A stretch of DNA of 64,000 nt from Euryodendron excelsum (lineage: Eukaryota > Streptophyta > Magnoliopsida > Ericales > Pentaphylacaceae), in assembly GCA_033060915.1 (NCBI GenBank), contig CM065384.1, forward strand, positions 35,859,501 to 35,923,500. Direction: 5' to 3'. The translations under genes and the position numbers were made by a program. Positions 60,450 to 64,000 of the stretch are shown here, piece by piece. The notes beneath the pieces are model-generated. The model was not told where the DNA came from, searched no databases, and worked only from the letters and a program-made list of their open reading frames with translations. Each line of letters opens with the position of its first letter. Within the stretch, counting starts at the first letter, position 1.

Positions 60450-61330
60450 TTACCTATCTTGTTGCCGAAGTAGGACGGTGCTGATTGCATGCTCTAAAAT
60501 ACTCAGGTTTAGATAAAGTTTCTCGTGTTTGAACGGAGTGGAAAGGAGTGGTGGTTGGGCCAAATAACGTTTTAGATCGGCAAGGGCTTGATCACAGTCT
60601 GGGCCCCAGCTAAACCGCTCTTGTTTTTTCAAAAGCTAGAAAAATAGTTAGCACTTATCTGAAGATCAGCTGATAAACCTATTAAAAGCCACTATCATCC
60701 TAGTCAACTTCTAGACTTCCTTGATGTTTTTCGGGGCTTGGATGTTCTGGATTGTACTGATTTATTATCGGTCTGCTTCAATTCTCTGGTGCATAAACAA
60801 GAATTCCAGGAACTTCCCTGAACTTACGCCGAACACGCATTTGGAGACATTCAACCTCATTTTGTACTTTTTTAGGATGTCAAATACTCTTTTTAAGTTG
60901 CCAAGGTGGAGCCTGCCAACCTTGCTTTTGATCACCATGTCATCAATATAAACTTCTACTATACTGTTAATGTATTCTTTGAACATCTTCATGACTAATC
61001 TTTAGTAAGTAGCACCGGCATTTTTTAGTCCAAAGGGCATAACTTTATAGCAAAAAATATCCCTCGGGATGATAAAAGCAGTCTTTTCTTGATCATCCTT
61101 GTGAAGTGGTATCTGGTGATACCTACGATAAGCATCCAAGATCCAACTATTGTGTCTATGAGCTGGTCAATCTTTGGAAGAGGAAATGGTTCTTATGGCA
61201 TACTTTGTTTAGGTCGGTGAAGTCTACACACACCCTCCATTTGTCGTTCTTCTTCTTTACCACTATTGTGTTGGATAGCCAGCGTGGGTAGAAGACTTCC
61301 TAAATTGCCTCTGCTTTAAGAAGCCTTTCT
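60450..61330 (-). pseudogene. Gypsy reverse transcriptase remnant
   Basis: Minus strand: WLSNTIVVKKKNDKWRVCVD and FTDLNK (61200-61300), then YIDDMVIKSK with the catalytic IDDM (60935-60965), MRLNVSKCVFGV (60825-60860) and the RNase H link FSWGPDCDQALADLK (60570-60620). Multiple stops and at least two frame changes between the blocks show that it is dead. Confidence 0.9.
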
Positions 61331-61464
61331 ACCTCCTTGATTACTGCATCCATATGTTGTGTAGCTACCCTCCTTCTTTTCTGGACCATAGGCCGGCACT
61401 GTGGGTCAACATTGAGTCTATGGCAGGCTACGTCTGGATCAATTCTCAGCATGTCATAAGGGGT

Positions 61465-62400
61465 CTAAGCAAAGATTTCGGTGTAACGCGTCAGCAGTTC
61501 AATTAGTAATTTTTCTTCAATCGTAGATAGGGAGGTGCCAATCACAAAGTACTTCTCCTTTTCATACCGATCTACCTCCACTCTCTTTAGGGTTTCTACA
61601 GTCTTTGTTTCGAGTGTCTGTCTGACATCGTCAATGGTGGGCATGTCCTCATGGAGCTCCATCATCTAGACCTTGCCTAGTTTTATGTTGATGGCACAAG
61701 CTGCCAAAAAACACTGCTTAGCTGCCACTTAATCTCCTCGGATCTCCTTTACTCCTTCAAGGGTTGGGAAGCGAATCAGTTGGTGGTAGGTGGATGGTAT
61801 GGCCTTCATAAGGTGCAACCACGTCCAACCTATGATTGCAGTGTAGAGGGAAGGCACATTGACTACTAGAAATTCTGTCTGAAGCATAATTCCTCCTGCG
61901 GTTACTGGGATTGTCACCTTTTCCATTGGCTAGCCTGGGTTCGAACTGAAGTCGATCAGTGGGTTGAGGGATGGATGTAACTCAAAATCCTTTAACTCTA
62001 ACTTCTTGAAGAGATTGTAATACATGACTTTAGACTGGCTCCCTTGGTCAATTAGAATTCTCCTAATGTCATAATCCCCCATTCACAGTGTCACTACCAA
62101 TAGGTCATTATGGGGCTTCTGAATTCCCATTAAATCATCATCAGTAAAAGTTATAGCCTCAGCACTACTGTCGATCTCAACCTTCTTGGCCGAGGGCTCG
62201 ATTTGCATTACTTTCCTTAGGTGTACTACTTTCTGGATCTCTGTTCGATACTTGTGATGGTCTACTTCTGTCGACCCCGTCGATACATACAATACTGCAT
62301 TTACCTAGGGCGGCTCTATCCGGGCTTCCTTCTGTGGGGCATCGTTTTGCCTACTCTGCTTTGCTTCCTACTTAGTGTACTCTCGGTCAATGTAATGGTT
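61465..62400 (-). pseudogene. Gypsy protease/linker region
   Basis: Minus frames 62083-62292, 61729-61926 and 61465-61665 cover the aspartic-protease-like segment and the linker to reverse transcriptase (ILIDQGSQSKVMYYNLF near 62010-62065, with FLVVNVPSLYTAIIGWTWLH). The usual protease active-site D-x-G appears here as DQG. Stops interrupt each block. Confidence 0.7.
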
Positions 62401-63720
62401 TAGGTGGCCAGCTTTGGCTAGTTCTTCCAAGCGATTTTTGAGGTGTGTGCAGTGCTCTGTTTGGTGCCTCTTTTCCTTATGGTAGGAGCAAAACTTTTTT
62501 TTATCCCATGTTGTGGGGGTCTCCTGCCAACTTTTGTGGCCATTTGAAAAAGGGCTTGTCCCAAATCTGGGGCATAATTTTATAGATCAGGTCCTTAAAG
62601 ACTGTGTTAACTCCTTCAATCATCTTTCTGTCCCAATTATTGTTTTCTTTGCATCGAGGCTTCTTGTTTTCCCTTCCGTCTTTTTTATCCGATTTCTCGC
62701 CAACCTTCCCTTGGATCGGCTGTGATATATCTTCTTCTACTTCGGCGTACTTTTTAATTCTCAACATCATGTCCTATACCCTAAAAGCTGGTTTTTTCAT
62801 TAGGGATTGCCTCAACCGGTGCTCCTTGGGCAGGTCGATGTTGAACTGTGCGACGGTTAAGTGCTCACTGCACTCCTCAATTTGATTATAGGCCTCCTAG
62901 TAGCGTATTGCATACATTCGTAGCCCTTCTCCTTCTTTTTTTTGTAAGATCAGCAAGTAGTCTACCTCCTTAGGCTGCTTGCTATTTGTGATAAACTGAG
63001 TGGTGAATAGCTTGGCAAGTTATCTCTAGCTTGCTATTGTTTTGGACAAGAACTTGTGAAACCATTGTAAAGCTACTGCTCCAAGAATTAATGGAAAAAC
63101 TCGGCACATTAGGGACTCGTCTCCACTCTACAGTGCCATCATCTGTTTGTAGTGCCGCACATGACTAACGAGATCTGACTTCCTATCATAGGGTGTAAAA
63201 TTTGGCAGTGTAAATTTTCTTGGAGGTCGGCGGCCTTCAATTTTCTCTGTAAAGGGTATGGATGCAATCTGATCAAGGGCTACTTTAGCTATGTCTGGGC
63301 CGTCCGTCCCGTACGACGCTTGTTCGTGTTGTCTAGCTGCTCGTTCAGCCATCGATCTCAGTCCTGTTGTTCTGAATTGGCTCTTGTTAGATCTCTTACA
63401 GGTGGAGTCCGATTCCTCCCATGATGCCAATCTTCTTGTCTGTCCTTGTAATGTCCATTGTTGGAGGCCTGGCTTATAGTCAGATGTGTGGTAGGGGCCC
63501 TCAGGCTTCTGGAATTTATCTTTCTTCTTCTATGCTGATCCAACGATCTTTCACCGAGTCTTCCATCCTTTCTGGCAATCGCCCATCTCATAGCTTTAAC
63601 CTGAGACTTGAGGTGGGCTACCTCTTCGTCTCGTTGCTGAAGTTCCTACTCGACTGCTCGGGGTGATATACCACTAGGCAGATGTTTAAGTTCTTGCGAT
63701 TACTCCTTCGGCAGTTTGGA
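62401..63720 (-). pseudogene. Gypsy gag remnant
   Basis: Minus frame 63128-63430 has FTLPNFTPYDRKSDLVSHVR, the plant retrotransposon gag domain. Frame 62501-62770 is the Lys-rich C-terminal part, followed by CSYHKEKRHQTEHCTHLKN (62420-62490), a C/H-rich knuckle-like segment. Frameshifts separate the parts. The N terminus is near 63720. Confidence 0.8.
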
Positions 63721-63949
63721 TTTCTAACGTATTGCAGAGCCCGCCATAGCTCCTCTCGCCTTCCTTGACAGTTATTGCCAAGGACTCGTATCTCCAACCT
63801 TATCGGACGACCTCCCAGACTTCATGTTAAACCATCTCGGTGATCTGACAGGTGAGTGTCCTTATGACTGGGAACATCTCAGATGTCTTCAGTTTCCCTA
63901 CTAATAGGCTCAACTCCTCCTTTAAGAAAACTGGTACTCATTGTTACTA

Positions 63950-64000
63950 GACCTTTTCATAGACGGCGCTAATTGTAAGTAGATTTTTAGAAGGCTTGAT
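63950..64000 (-). repeat. Gypsy 5' LTR edge and primer-binding-site region
   Basis: On the minus strand the LTR ends CTACTTACA at 63974 and is followed by ATTAGCGCCGTCTATG, one or two changes from the GGCGCCGTCTGTG string usual after LTRs of Tat-type elements. The LTR itself continues outside the window. Confidence 0.7.

Larger units (their letters stand above)
54262..64000 (-). mobile_element. Ty3/gypsy retrotransposon, Tat lineage, nearly complete (runs out of window)
   Basis: Minus-strand element. The 3' LTR is 54262-54785; the start of the 5' LTR repeats at 63974-64000 (TGTAAGTAGATTTTTAGAAG). Going from right to left come gag, protease, reverse transcriptase, RNase H, integrase, a tandem repeat and an antisense extra ORF, an order known for Tat-lineage elements. 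The coding region is full of stops and shifts. The right target duplication is outside the window. Confidence 0.9.

Overview
The window is nuclear DNA of a flowering plant, most likely a eudicot. The evidence is spliced coding regions with GT/AG introns, an F-box/FBD gene of the large plant family, and an almost complete cover of plant transposable elements (L1-type LINEs, CACTA, Ty1/copia, Ty3/gypsy of Tat type, Sirevirus-like and very long solo LTRs). I cannot name the species. Only one apparently intact host gene is visible, an FBD-type F-box gene on the minus strand at 38720-42148. No prokaryotic gene, rRNA, CRISPR array or convincing tRNA gene is present.

Layout. 1-1470: decayed LINE reverse transcriptase (minus). 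2305-16640: an F-box/FBD pseudogene (plus), paralogous to the gene at 38.7-42.1 kb, split in an intron by a giant solo LTR (3226-16114, target-site duplication GTTAG). A second solo LTR of the same family (4620-12292, TTCGG) and a Tat-like solo LTR (14615-15217, CTTAG) sit inside it. A third type of solo LTR (7215-9746, GTAAT) sits inside the second. The four duplications give a strict insertion order. 16.6-23.7 kb: AT-rich spacer with microsatellites, a foldback element, a long hairpin with 125-base arms, a SINE-like unit and a LINE tail. 23768-34582: a full-length 10.8-kb CACTA (En/Spm) transposon with TGG duplication, a TNPD-like transposase with a single stop, a TNPA/Ptta-like gene with seven stops, and two arrays of a 388-bp repeat. 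34.6-38.7 kb: AT-rich spacer with SINE-like units.

38720-42148: the intact F-box/FBD gene, four exons, 465 codons. A copy of one of its introns lies just upstream at 42569-42683. 44161-44690: a 5'-truncated LINE with a 13-bp target duplication. 45097-53096: a Ty1/copia element with both LTRs, decayed gag-pol, interrupted in pol by a Sirevirus-like solo LTR (49389-51254, ATAGT) carrying four 71-bp units of paired palindromes. 54262 to beyond 64000: a Tat-type Ty3/gypsy element on the minus strand with gag, PR, RT, RNase H and integrase remnants, a 73-base G run, a 62-65 bp tandem array and an extra antisense ORF on the plus strand.

The coding genes do not form a pathway. The window is mainly a record of nested insertion, LTR-LTR deletion and C-to-T decay around one F-box locus and its broken inverted paralogue.
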